Positions 1 to 8,778 of a DNA stretch of 39,104 nt are shown here, piece after piece; positions within the stretch are counted from its first letter, which is position 1, and each line of letters begins with the position of its first letter. Below the pieces are notes generated by a model. The model ran no database searches. It had not been told where the DNA came from and saw nothing but the letters and a program-made list of their open reading frames with translations. The stretch lies in contig JAKQHS010000150.1 of the NCBI GenBank assembly GCA_029557915.1, forward strand, positions 1-39,104. The letters run 5' to 3'. This stretch comes from Bacteroidota bacterium. Lineage in GTDB: Bacteria; Bacteroidota; Bacteroidia; Chitinophagales; Saprospiraceae. The position numbers were made by a program, and so were the translations under genes.

Positions 1-20
1 ACGGCGATAGTTCCCACGAC

Positions 21-463
21 GACACGGCGAAGCGAAGGGCACAAAAGTTTTTCCCAGGAAGACACAGCGATGGATTCACAGCAGCACAATGAGCTTAAAT
101 GATTTCGCAAGGCAAGCCGCAGATAAGAGCAAGAGTTTAATTCCTCTGTTTATTCCGGCATCGGAGATGCCTGACCTTACTGGTAAAAAATAAGAACAAA
201 ACAATGGCTTCGGAGAAGCCCAACGGATGCAGTCCGATTTAAAAATTAATTTTTTTTCTATTGATAATGGAGGAGATGGTGGTCGTCATTTGGGTGGTCT
301 TGGGTTAGCGCTTGTAACGTTGATGTTCGAAGATGTTGGGCTTCTCCGAAGCCGGAGTTTTACTTGAATAAGTATTAAAAACGTGGAGCATCTTCGATGC
401 TTGAGAGGTTTCCCACAAGGACCCTAAGGGTTGCCCGCTAAGACACAGCGAAGCGAAGGGCAC
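21..463 (+). repeat. Pair of 22-bp direct repeats (21-42 and 442-463)
   Basis: Positions 21-42 and 442-463 carry the same 22-base sequence, starting GACAC(G/A)GCGAAGCG and ending AAGGGCAC, with one mismatch. A third, shorter match (GACACAGCGA) lies at 61-70. TTCCCA precedes the copies at 21 and 61. The pair brackets the hairpin cluster at 157-401. It looks like a dispersed intergenic repeat of the host genome; no transposase is nearby. Confidence 0.7.
157..401. repeat. Cluster of four short hairpins with a 19-bp inverted repeat pair
   Basis: Four perfect hairpins, each with a 6-bp stem and a 3-nt loop, lie at 157-171 (GGCATC-GGA-GATGCC), 206-220 (GGCTTC-GGA-GAAGCC), 339-353 (GGCTTC-TCC-GAAGCC) and 387-401 (AGCATC-TTC-GATGCT). 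The second and third are also reverse complements of each other over 19 bp (206-224 versus 335-353), so they bound a 148-bp segment. The pattern fits REP-like palindromic units or a small non-autonomous element. No coding sequence lies between the arms. Confidence 0.7.
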
Positions 464-667
464 GGTTTGGACGAAGATTGGCTTCGGCCGTCCCCCACTC
501 GGACTTCTGTCTCGAAACATATAATGATATTGTTTCGTAAAAATCGCGCCGGAAACAGAGATGCAGAATGTTTGGCTGGAAGGTTTTTACAAATTTTCCT
601 ATTTGTATTTGAACCTTTCATCTTGCTAAAAGGCTTCAGGCGGGACGCACTGAAGCAACCCGAACTT

Positions 668-747
668 GCCCTGAAAGGGCCCTATTCCCGCAGCCTTGGG
701 CGACACGCCCAAGGCTGCGGGCCAGATGCTCACCCGCTCTGAAAGGA
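668..747. repeat. GC-rich palindromic element, copy 1 (upstream of cassette)
   Basis: The central stem pairs 687-702 with 706-721 (16 bp perfect, 3-nt loop). The element begins with the small palindrome GCCCTGAAAGGGC at 668-680 and ends with a degenerate version of it (735-747, two mismatches). The same layout, about 80 bp and in the same orientation, recurs at 15135-15215. It may be a REP/BIME-like intergenic element. It lies about 90 bp before the first cassette gene. Confidence 0.8.
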
Positions 748-752
748 CTCCA

Positions 753-790
753 TTCAATCGCATAAACTCATTCAATCCCAACCGATTGAA
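753..790. promoter_or_regulatory. Possible operator: 8-bp inverted repeat upstream of the caspase gene
   Basis: TTCAATCG at 753-760 is the reverse complement of CGATTGAA at 783-790, with a further TTCAATC-like half at 771-777. The site lies 50-90 bp ahead of the start codon of the first cassette gene, where a regulator could bind. There is no other support, and repeats of this size also arise by chance. Confidence 0.25.
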
Positions 791-840
791 CTCTCCCGCA
801 ATGGCATTTTATTAACTTCACTCCTAAATTTCCACTTAAG

Positions 841-2637
841 ATGAAAGCCATTTACGCCCTCCTGGTAGGCATAGACAGTTATAATCCGCCTGTTCCCAAA
901 CTCAGCGGGGCGAAAAAAGACATTGAAAAAATAAAAACCTACCTCGAAAAAAACTTCAATGACCGGCCCCTGCATATCAAAACCCTGCTCGAGCAGGAAG
1001 CGACCTATGATCAATTTATTCAAAATTTCAGGGACCACCTGGGCCAGGCCAAAGCCGATGACGTGGTCTGGTTCCATTACAGCGGCCACGGGTCCAGGCA
1101 AACCTCAGCGGAAGAATTCGAAAAACTAAATTCTGGAAAAAAGGACGAAACCCTGGTCCTATACGACAGCAGGCCTTCCGGAAAAGACCTGGCCGATAAA
1201 GAACTGGCCATACTCATTCATGAGATCGGTACACGAGGTCCCCATATCCTGGTGACCCTGGATTGTTGTCATAGCGGATCCGGGACGAGGAGCGCTGAAG
1301 CGTTCACGGAAAGATTGTCTGCCGACCGCGGCGATAAACGAACTATTGATTCCTACCTCAATGGATATTTTAATCAAAGGGGGACCACGCTGCCAGAGGC
1401 CAGGTATTTATTTTTTGCCGCCTGCAACCGGTTTCAGAGCGCCAAAGAATCGTTCGATGGAGGCGGTTTATTCACCGAGAACCTGATCCAGACTCTGGAA
1501 AAAAGCAAAAAAGACATTTCTTATGCAGACCTTCTCATAAGGCTCAGGCAGGGAGTGGTTTCCATGAAATGGGATCAGGATCCCCAGATGGAAGTCGTGG
1601 GCGATTTGAGCAGCTATACCCAATTCCTCGATGGATCCGTGGTAAAAGGAGCACCCAAATATGCGGTCCGTCACGATGAAGAGGGTTGGGCCATGGAGGC
1701 CGGGCAAATCTTGGGAATTACTGAGGAGGTAAAACTGGCCATCTATCCCGACCAGTCCAATGAACCCCTGGGTGCAGCTATCGTAAACCAATCCTCGGCT
1801 CAGATATCCAGGATCTCCACCGAATCTGCCCTGGATACGGATGCAAAATATTGGGCTGTTCCATTGAATATTCCCGGGATCCCTTTTAAAACCGGCTTGA
1901 ATGTCGATGAGCACTTCAGGGAGGCATTTGTTGAGGAAGCGGAAAGGTTTTTAAACGTCCGTTTTAATATTCCCGGTAATGAGAATGACCCATATACCCT
2001 TATTCAAAAAGAGGGTTATTTCGAATTGATAAACCATGAAAACGGCCTAACCATCTTAAGGGCTGATATAAAATTTAAACAGGCAATCCATGAATTAGTC
2101 AGAAAACTGGATCAAATAGCCACCTGGACCCGGTTTTTAAGACTTCAAAATAATAAGACGGCCCTCAACCCGGATTGCTGCAGCCTGTCGCTGGATATTG
2201 AGGTCTCGCCGGGCCGGATGCAAAATTTTCCACCGGGGGAGATCAGACTTAAGAGCGATGGGTCCAGGATTCCCTACAAATTGTGGATTCAGAATCAATT
2301 CACCCAGCCCCTGCATTTTGCCTTGATTTACCTTTCGGATCATTACGGTTCCGTACCCATTAAAAATGAACCGCTGGAGAAGTCGGATCAGCCCACTTTG
2401 TTTTGGGGAGGCACCGAAAATGATGTTTTTATGCTCCCGGAAGGAAGTGTTTCCTCCAAAGACAGCTTTCTGATCATCATCAGTACGGAACGAACGGATG
2501 ATTTCCAGTTTACCCTGGAAGAAATGGAATTCGGCGACTTGAAATTTGATGACAGGGCCATTCCCGGGATGAACCGAAGCACTAAAGTGAAAGGGGAATG
2601 GTTCACCAGCCGATTTATGGTTATTTTGGAAAGGTAA
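841..2637 (+). CDS. Caspase-like (peptidase C14) protein with C-terminal beta-rich region
   Basis: This is a 598-residue protein with an N-terminal caspase/metacaspase fold, about residues 3-260. The catalytic dyad is visible: His83 in YSGHG and Cys143 in DCCHSG, both after hydrophobic strands as in family C14. The C-terminal half is not firmly recognised. Residues about 450-590 look beta-rich (YKLWIQNQ...FALIYLSDHYGSVPI), resembling the DUF4384-type domains that follow caspases in other bacteria. No signal peptide or membrane segment is seen, so it is probably cytosolic. It is the first gene of a five-gene + strand cassette and is followed after 82 bp by a second clan CD protease (CHAT). Family members cleave proteins after basic or acidic residues; the substrate here is unknown. 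The catalytic assignment is firm, the role in cell death or signalling is inference. Confidence 0.9.
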   Translation: MKAIYALLVGIDSYNPPVPKLSGAKKDIEKIKTYLEKNFNDRPLHIKTLLEQEATYDQFIQNFRDHLGQAKADDVVWFHYSGHGSRQTSAEEFEKLNSGKKDETLVLYDSRPSGKDLADKELAILIHEIGTRGPHILVTLDCCHSGSGTRSAEAFTERLSADRGDKRTIDSYLNGYFNQRGTTLPEARYLFFAACNRFQSAKESFDGGGLFTENLIQTLEKSKKDISYADLLIRLRQGVVSMKWDQDPQMEVVGDLSSYTQFLDGSVVKGAPKYAVRHDEEGWAMEAGQILGITEEVKLAIYPDQSNEPLGAAIVNQSSAQISRISTESALDTDAKYWAVPLNIPGIPFKTGLNVDEHFREAFVEEAERFLNVRFNIPGNENDPYTLIQKEGYFELINHENGLTILRADIKFKQAIHELVRKLDQIATWTRFLRLQNNKTALNPDCCSLSLDIEVSPGRMQNFPPGEIRLKSDGSRIPYKLWIQNQFTQPLHFALIYLSDHYGSVPIKNEPLEKSDQPTLFWGGTENDVFMLPEGSVSSKDSFLIIISTERTDDFQFTLEEMEFGDLKFDDRAIPGMNRSTKVKGEWFTSRFMVILER

Positions 2638-2719
2638 TGATTGTCGCCCAGGCTGTTCATTTTGCCGAATAAACATGGATTCTGAGAATAATATGACCGG
2701 AAACTAATCAATCATTGGT

Positions 2720-5700
2720 ATGCCTTTCAAGCCCGTCCTATTTCTTGCCTTTGCCAATGATAAAGTAGACCAGACCGCCTATCTGAGAAACCTGTCCGCT
2801 GAAATGCACGGCATCCGCAAAGCCCTGGGTGAAGCCGTCAGCAGTGGCTTGTGTGAAGTGGTGGAACGGTCCTCCGCTTCCGTCGGTGATATTCTGGACG
2901 TCTTCCAGGACCCGGTCTTTGCTTCGAGGATATCCCTGTTTCATTATGGAGGTCATGCCAATGGATTTTCCCTTTTGTTGGAATCCGAGGATGGCACTAA
3001 GGCCTTGGCGCATAAGGAAGGCCTGGTCCCCTTTCTGTCCAGGCAGGAAAACCTCAAACTGGTATTCTTAAATGGTTGTTCTTCGGAGGGACAGGCTGCG
3101 GATCTGCTCAAGGCCGGTATTTCCGCGGTGATTGGCACCACTTCTGCCATAAATGATGAGGTGGCCACCTCGCTTGCGATCCGGTTCTACAGCAGCCTGG
3201 GGGACGGTTCAGGGATAGAAAAGGCATGGGCGGACGCAACAGACGAAGTCAAAATATCAAAGGGGACGGGCAATACCCGTGCCTTGTTATGGGAAGGGAA
3301 GAATGAGGCATCCGAGCATTTTCCATGGGTCATCCGGTTCAGGCCGGGCGCGGAAATCATAAAAGAATGGAATCTGCCCGATATATCCGGTAACCCGCTG
3401 TATGGGCTTCCGGACATTCCTCCATCCTTTAATCTTCCCGAGTCCCCTTTTTTGTATCTCAACCGGTATGAACGAAGGCACGCGGAAGTATTTTTTGGAA
3501 GATCTTATTATATCCGGTCCTTGTTTTCTTCCGTCCATGAGGCCCAGGCCCCTCCTATAATCCTTCTCTATGGCCAGTCGGGCGTAGGTAAATCAAGCTT
3601 GTTGGAAGCCGGGCTGCAACCCAGGCTTGAATCCAGGTTCGAGATCCTCTACCTGCGACGGTCGGGAGCTCTTGGGCTCAGCGCCACGGTTTATAATGCC
3701 TTGCTCGAAAAGTGCGGGTTTAAACCGGAAGTCAGCACCATTTCGATGGCGACAAAGGATTCAGACCGGGTCCTGGATGAACTCCGGAACATTGCCGCCA
3801 ATATTGAGGAGACCTTTAAACCGGATGTCCAGCAGTTGATTCAAAAAATAGCCGGAACCAATGCCACGGATACCGGATCGACAACCGGCGGGGAAACGCC
3901 GCCATCGACCCTGTCGGAAGCCTGGAAACAGGCAGAGGCTAAATTAAATAAACCTTTGGTCATCATCCTCGATCAGCTGGAAGAAGCATACACCCGGCCA
4001 AATGAGCGATTGGGCAATGAGATGAATCAATGGTTTATCCATCTCAAAGCCATTTTTGGAAATCCCGCTTTGATGCCCCAGGGAAAGATTATTCTGAGTT
4101 TCCGAAAGGAGTATCACCCCGAAATCGAAGAATACTGCAAAAACTACGAACTGCCAAGGAGCAAAATCTTTTTGGAACACATCACCAAAAGGGATGTATT
4201 GGACGTATTCCGTGGATTCATGGAAACCCCAAGGTTAAAGTCCAGGTACAACCTGCAGGTTGAGGATGGCTTACCCGAAATCATTGCCGCAGATCTTGCA
4301 GCCGATAAGGATTCTCCCATCGCGCCCATGTTGCAGATCCTCCTCACTAAGTTGTGGATCAAATCATTGACCTCCAACCCGGAAGCGCCGGCCTTTACAC
4401 ACGCCCTTTACCGTGATCTGAAAGAAGAGGGCCTTGCAATGGATGAGTTCCTGCAAAACCAGCTCAACGCCCTCAAAAAGAAATTTCCCGAACTCCATCA
4501 TAATGGGTTTGCCCTGGAGGTGCTCGGGTTTTATTGCACTCCCAACGGAACCTCAGCGGCACGGACGGAGCAACAGTTGGTTGAAAATTACCCCGATGCG
4601 GTTCCGGAAATCAGAAATGTCCTGGCCGGCTGCATGGAACTTTTTCTGATTACCGACCTGGGAGGCGTCGAACGCAGCGCCATGCTTGCACACGACACCC
4701 TTGCGAAATCGGTCGTAAAACTGCAACAACGGTCTGCCCGTCCTTTGCAACAAGCCAGAAGGGTGCTCCATTCCAGAATGGAGGCCGTCCGGGGGGGATC
4801 CGCGTCTTCAACCCTGGATCATTGGGATTTGAAACTCATAGACGGGGTGCTTAAATATTTACCTGCAGTTTCGGGGGAAGAGAAAAATCTGATCGAAGCC
4901 AGCCGTAAAGCGGTTTTGAAAAAAGAAAAAGAAAAGGTTTTACTTAAATACAGCAAAAGGGGCCTGGCGGCGATTACGGGGATTGGGGCCCTGTTGATCG
5001 GATTATTGTATTTTCAGTCCAGGGCGCACGCCAAGGCTTCCTTTGTCAATCATATGGCTGCCGCTTCTGCCATTAATCTCAGGAAGGACCCCACCCTGTC
5101 TTTGATGCAGGCCGCAGAAGGAATGAAAGTAAATCAGGAAAACTCCATTGCTGAAATCAAGAAATCATTGACCGATGCTTTTTACAGTGCGGTCCAAAAC
5201 CGGACTCCCTGGTATGACACGGTATTTTCTACGGACCTGAATTACTATGATCTGGTTTTCCACGAAAACGAAAAGACCATGATTCCTTTTACGGAGACGG
5301 ATTCGCTTGAAATTTTGGACTACGACGGGAACTTGCTTGGCGCTCTGGTCACCGATCCGTTATCCCCGGATGATCCGGCGATGGCTGGAGCGCCCGAAGA
5401 CGCGTTTGCCTATTTTACAGGCTTGAAATGGAACCGGGACGGGCATTCCATCGTTGCATTGAACAGTGATGGCATCCTGCAATTCCATGAAGCATCGGGG
5501 AGCTTGAAAAAAAGGATTGGAATGGCCCATGAGTATCAGGCCTTCGATGTATCGCCGGTTTTGAACCAGGCCATCGCTTATGCCATCGGAGACAGCCAGG
5601 GATATGCACAAGACCAGATCCGTTTGTTCGATATGGATGGAAACCTGCTCAAATCCTTTGGCACCACCGCAGATATTAAAGACATTCGGTTCACCGCCGA

Positions 5701-7420
5701 TGGTAAAAACGTCCTACTGACCCGGTTCGACACCCTTCTTACAGCAATAGATCAGGCGGGACTGCCCCAGAACCCTGAACCGGATTCGTGGAAAAAAGTG
5801 GAAATTTTAAACTTGGATGGAATGCGGATCAGGCAACTCGATGCCAAGGAGGGCGAAGTCCTTGACCTTTGGACTTCTCCTTCAGGTAAGTGGTTGGCCA
5901 CGGTGCACGCCGGGGGGACCTTGGTTCTATGGACCTCGGAAGGAAGGCGGTTTAATACCTTCAAGCCCCCGGTCCTGCCCGGTCGATCGGGGATGCCCGG
6001 AACCAGGGAAAATGAAATACTTCATATTGATTTTCACCCCAATGACAGTCTGATGGCCATTTGTTTTCGCCAGGATGCAGCCTGTCTTTACCCCATATAC
6101 GGGAAATCCGCTGCCCCCGTCATGTTATGGCACGAGCACCTGGTCACCTTTGCCCGCTTTTCGGAAGATGGCAGGCGCGTGCTGACGGGTTCGGCTGACA
6201 ATACAGCCGCGGTTTGGGATTTGAAGGGAAATCAATTGTATCACCTGCTTGGCCATAAAAACGATGTGACCGGAGGTAAGTTTATTGATCAGGGCGAACA
6301 GGTATTGACCACTTCGCTAGATGGCACTGTGCGCCGATGGGTATTGGAAAATTACCCGGATCTTCAGTTTACCGGGCACCGGGGGGCGGTCACTTATATC
6401 GATTTGGATCCGTTGGACCAATACCTGGTCTCTGCCGGAGTGGATCATACGATGAGAGTATGGGATATAAAAAGCAAAAGAGAAGTGGATCGGCTGGACC
6501 TGGGTGATCAGGGGGTAAGGTATGCCATTTTCACCGGTGAAAATGAAATCCTGGGAATGGGCGTCAAAAATCAGGCGTTTTTATACAAACTCTTTGAAGC
6601 GACGCCGGTGAAATTCATAGGGCATACCGGACCGGTGGAATGGGCCGGTGCAATCGGGGACCACATCGTCACCGCCTCAAAGGATGGAAGCATCCGGTAT
6701 TGGAATAAGACCGGAAAGGAAGTTAAACGAATAGAGCCCGGACAGGGTGAAATGCTGAGCCTGATCGTTTCTCAGCAGGACAGTATCGTGGCCGCAGGAA
6801 GTGAAAGCGGCACCATATTCTTGTTTGACGAAAAAGGAGAAGTCATTGCCGAATTGGAAGGACACCGGGATGCCGTCATTTATCTGAATGTATCGGATGA
6901 TGGAAGCCGCCTGGTATCCACTTCCCGGGACGGAACGGCCATCATCTGGGATTTGAAATCAAAATCGGAAGTCGCCCGGCTGGACCGCATTGCCTGCGCC
7001 CCTTACCAGGATTGCCAGGTCAATTCCGCCAGTTTCTCTTCTGATGGTTCCAGGATTGTGACCACTTCTTCAGACCGGACAATCCGGCTTTGGGATTCCG
7101 ATGGGAACCTGAAGGCCAGCATGGTAGGCCATACCGGTGAAGTGGTCGATGCCTTTTTTACTCCAAACGATGATATGATTTATTCCTTTTCAGCGGATCA
7201 AACCTTGCGCCTTTGGGATTTCCAGGGTAAAGAAATCATTGCCTACCGCGGGCATACCGGGAAGATCAATTGTGCTTATATGGATTTTGATATGAACCAG
7301 ATTTTTACAGCCTCCGAGGACGGCACCATTCGCGCCTGGCTTAGCCCAATCGGCGTTTACCGGTGGATGAGGGATTCGAAACAGTTTAAACCTATATTTC
7401 ATGGAAAATACAATCAATAG
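2720..7420 (+). CDS. CHAT protease - nSTAND ATPase - transmembrane - WD40 protein
   Basis: This is a 1566-residue multidomain protein. Residues 1-210 form a CHAT (caspase HetF-associated with TPRs) domain with His79 in HYGGHA and Cys120 in LNGCSSEG. Residues about 250-700 form an nSTAND/NACHT-like ATPase that opens with AEVFFGR (255-261), with Walker A GQSGVGKS (285-292) and Walker B VIILDQLEE (414-422). A basic stretch precedes one hydrophobic segment (about 748-767), then an alpha-helical linker of the DPTLSLMQAAEG type. Residues about 830-1560 hold some 13-14 WD40 blades (AVWDLKG, RVWDIKS, IIWDLKS, RLWDFQG), enough for two propellers. STAND proteins typically stay off until the sensor binds a ligand, then oligomerise and release the effector; here the effector would be the CHAT protease. 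The last 20 nt overlap the next gene. The trigger is unknown. Confidence 0.93.
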   Translation: MPFKPVLFLAFANDKVDQTAYLRNLSAEMHGIRKALGEAVSSGLCEVVERSSASVGDILDVFQDPVFASRISLFHYGGHANGFSLLLESEDGTKALAHKEGLVPFLSRQENLKLVFLNGCSSEGQAADLLKAGISAVIGTTSAINDEVATSLAIRFYSSLGDGSGIEKAWADATDEVKISKGTGNTRALLWEGKNEASEHFPWVIRFRPGAEIIKEWNLPDISGNPLYGLPDIPPSFNLPESPFLYLNRYERRHAEVFFGRSYYIRSLFSSVHEAQAPPIILLYGQSGVGKSSLLEAGLQPRLESRFEILYLRRSGALGLSATVYNALLEKCGFKPEVSTISMATKDSDRVLDELRNIAANIEETFKPDVQQLIQKIAGTNATDTGSTTGGETPPSTLSEAWKQAEAKLNKPLVIILDQLEEAYTRPNERLGNEMNQWFIHLKAIFGNPALMPQGKIILSFRKEYHPEIEEYCKNYELPRSKIFLEHITKRDVLDVFRGFMETPRLKSRYNLQVEDGLPEIIAADLAADKDSPIAPMLQILLTKLWIKSLTSNPEAPAFTHALYRDLKEEGLAMDEFLQNQLNALKKKFPELHHNGFALEVLGFYCTPNGTSAARTEQQLVENYPDAVPEIRNVLAGCMELFLITDLGGVERSAMLAHDTLAKSVVKLQQRSARPLQQARRVLHSRMEAVRGGSASSTLDHWDLKLIDGVLKYLPAVSGEEKNLIEASRKAVLKKEKEKVLLKYSKRGLAAITGIGALLIGLLYFQSRAHAKASFVNHMAAASAINLRKDPTLSLMQAAEGMKVNQENSIAEIKKSLTDAFYSAVQNRTPWYDTVFSTDLNYYDLVFHENEKTMIPFTETDSLEILDYDGNLLGALVTDPLSPDDPAMAGAPEDAFAYFTGLKWNRDGHSIVALNSDGILQFHEASGSLKKRIGMAHEYQAFDVSPVLNQAIAYAIGDSQGYAQDQIRLFDMDGNLLKSFGTTADIKDIRFTADGKNVLLTRFDTLLTAIDQAGLPQNPEPDSWKKVEILNLDGMRIRQLDAKEGEVLDLWTSPSGKWLATVHAGGTLVLWTSEGRRFNTFKPPVLPGRSGMPGTRENEILHIDFHPNDSLMAICFRQDAACLYPIYGKSAAPVMLWHEHLVTFARFSEDGRRVLTGSADNTAAVWDLKGNQLYHLLGHKNDVTGGKFIDQGEQVLTTSLDGTVRRWVLENYPDLQFTGHRGAVTYIDLDPLDQYLVSAGVDHTMRVWDIKSKREVDRLDLGDQGVRYAIFTGENEILGMGVKNQAFLYKLFEATPVKFIGHTGPVEWAGAIGDHIVTASKDGSIRYWNKTGKEVKRIEPGQGEMLSLIVSQQDSIVAAGSESGTIFLFDEKGEVIAELEGHRDAVIYLNVSDDGSRLVSTSRDGTAIIWDLKSKSEVARLDRIACAPYQDCQVNSASFSSDGSRIVTTSSDRTIRLWDSDGNLKASMVGHTGEVVDAFFTPNDDMIYSFSADQTLRLWDFQGKEIIAYRGHTGKINCAYMDFDMNQIFTASEDGTIRAWLSPIGVYRWMRDSKQFKPIFHGKYNQ

Positions 7421-8741
7421 CTGGAATGGCTTGAATCTGGACGACCTTCGCCAGGTCATGGACCCCGATGCGGATGCGGCGATCTCGTCACTGTATAAAT
7501 CGAGGGCTTTTAATTCCCTTCGCGATATGCTCAGGGATATGGCCAGGAATGACAATTTTGTTCCCGATTCCATGCCGGCGGGCATTCGCGATTTTCTTAC
7601 AGCAGAACTGCAATTCGTGCCTTCCGCAGAAGATATTGCAGCTTTTGAAAGGGCGCACCGGGTCTGGAAAGAAAACGGCGTTCAATTCATATTTATACTG
7701 TTCTTTCGGTCTTTACCCTATACTTATATGGCCGAAAAACCCGCCAATGTATTGCGGATGACCAAAATTCTCGAGGCGCATCCGCAACGCAGGATATTTG
7801 AGACCGCCCAGTTCGTATTTGACGTCAGTGACAAAGCATGGTGGACGCCTGAAAAGAGGGGGCTGATCACCGCACTGAAGATCCGGTTGATGCACGCGGC
7901 CATGAGGTACAACCTCCTGTATAATCCGGAAGAAGAAAACTGGAATAAGGAAGCCTGGGGCATGCCGATCAGCCAGGAGGACCTGATCGCTACCAACCAG
8001 GTATTTTCTCTGGAGTTTTTCAAGGGCATGGCTATCCTTGGGCAAGCCCTGGATGAGGAGGACCAAAACGCCTGGTTCCATACCTGGAAAACAATTGGAA
8101 AAATCATGGGCATCCAGGACAACTTATTATGCAAGACCAAAGAGGAAGCGTGGACCCTGCAAAAGGCCATGTACAACCACTTGTTTCCGGATGATAACCG
8201 GGCCGGCATCGCCCTGGCGAAAGCCCTGGTGGAAACCCTGGCCACCTTTCTGCTCAGTAAAAAATTGATCCTGCTCATGATGAAAAAAATGATCCTGGAT
8301 GAAGATCACCCCGATCTGTTTTACCGGGTGCTCGGGCCCAGCTTTGCCAAAGAATACCCTTCCGTGTTTAAAAAATCAAGGTCCGTAGAAGAAGCGGAAG
8401 AGGATGCCGCGGCTGAACATCAGGAATTTTACGACGAATTGATGACCTATAAAGAAAAAGTCAGATCCTACCGGGAGAATCAAAAACAAAAAGATCCGGT
8501 CAGCAGAGGGGAAGGCAATAAAAACCTGGTGGATCTTCAGCTCGATGTCTTTGAAGAACTGGCGGAAAAAATGGATCCAAAGGGGCCGGTGGACCGGGGC
8601 ATCGTGCATGATTTGTTTAAAACGGCCATGAGCTCCGTCGGCGGGGTGATCATCGGCATCCTGTCCCTGTACTTCAGGGAGGGGAAAGAAGCCGGCTTTC
8701 GTATCCCCACCGACTTAAAAGAATATTGGGCTTTATCATGA
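7401..8741 (+). CDS. Oxygenase of the MpaB/rubber oxygenase (DUF2236) family
   Basis: This is a 446-residue protein. The core at residues 130-215 matches the MpaB / latex-clearing protein (DUF2236) family pattern: RRIFETAQFV (131-140), KIRLMHAAMR (160-169) with His165 as the likely haem ligand, then WGMPISQEDLIAT (186-198). Family members are haem-b proteins that cleave or oxidise isoprenoid double bonds, as in rubber and in mycophenolic acid side-chain cleavage. No signal peptide is seen. Hydrophobic stretches near 93-110 and 274-296 suggest a helical, possibly membrane-touching protein. An acidic, charged region lies at about 345-415. The start overlaps the preceding WD40 gene by 20 nt, implying translational coupling with a STAND protease, an odd setting for an oxygenase. 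The family call comes from motif recognition; the substrate is unknown. Confidence 0.8.
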   Translation: MENTINSWNGLNLDDLRQVMDPDADAAISSLYKSRAFNSLRDMLRDMARNDNFVPDSMPAGIRDFLTAELQFVPSAEDIAAFERAHRVWKENGVQFIFILFFRSLPYTYMAEKPANVLRMTKILEAHPQRRIFETAQFVFDVSDKAWWTPEKRGLITALKIRLMHAAMRYNLLYNPEEENWNKEAWGMPISQEDLIATNQVFSLEFFKGMAILGQALDEEDQNAWFHTWKTIGKIMGIQDNLLCKTKEEAWTLQKAMYNHLFPDDNRAGIALAKALVETLATFLLSKKLILLMMKKMILDEDHPDLFYRVLGPSFAKEYPSVFKKSRSVEEAEEDAAAEHQEFYDELMTYKEKVRSYRENQKQKDPVSRGEGNKNLVDLQLDVFEELAEKMDPKGPVDRGIVHDLFKTAMSSVGGVIIGILSLYFREGKEAGFRIPTDLKEYWALS

Positions 8742-8778
8742 TTTCAGGAAAAAGCCTGTTTTAATTTCCGATACAAAC

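Larger units (their letters stand above)
1..840. other. Intergenic, repeat-rich region with no convincing gene
   Basis: No reading frame here looks like a protein. The longest (431-742, 103 codons) runs through repeats and a palindrome. The region holds a 22-bp direct repeat, four six-bp-stem hairpins, a 19-bp inverted repeat pair and an 80-bp GC-rich palindromic element, each listed separately. No strict TAnnTTTG promoter box was found by eye ahead of the caspase gene at 841; the nearest approach is TAAATTTC at 825-832. The stretch resembles an accumulation of small non-coding repeats at the edge of an accessory cassette. Confidence 0.75.

Noticed and set aside
431-742. A 103-codon open frame in the upstream region
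   Set aside because: It is built from direct-repeat and palindrome sequence, has no protein-like pattern and no family resemblance.
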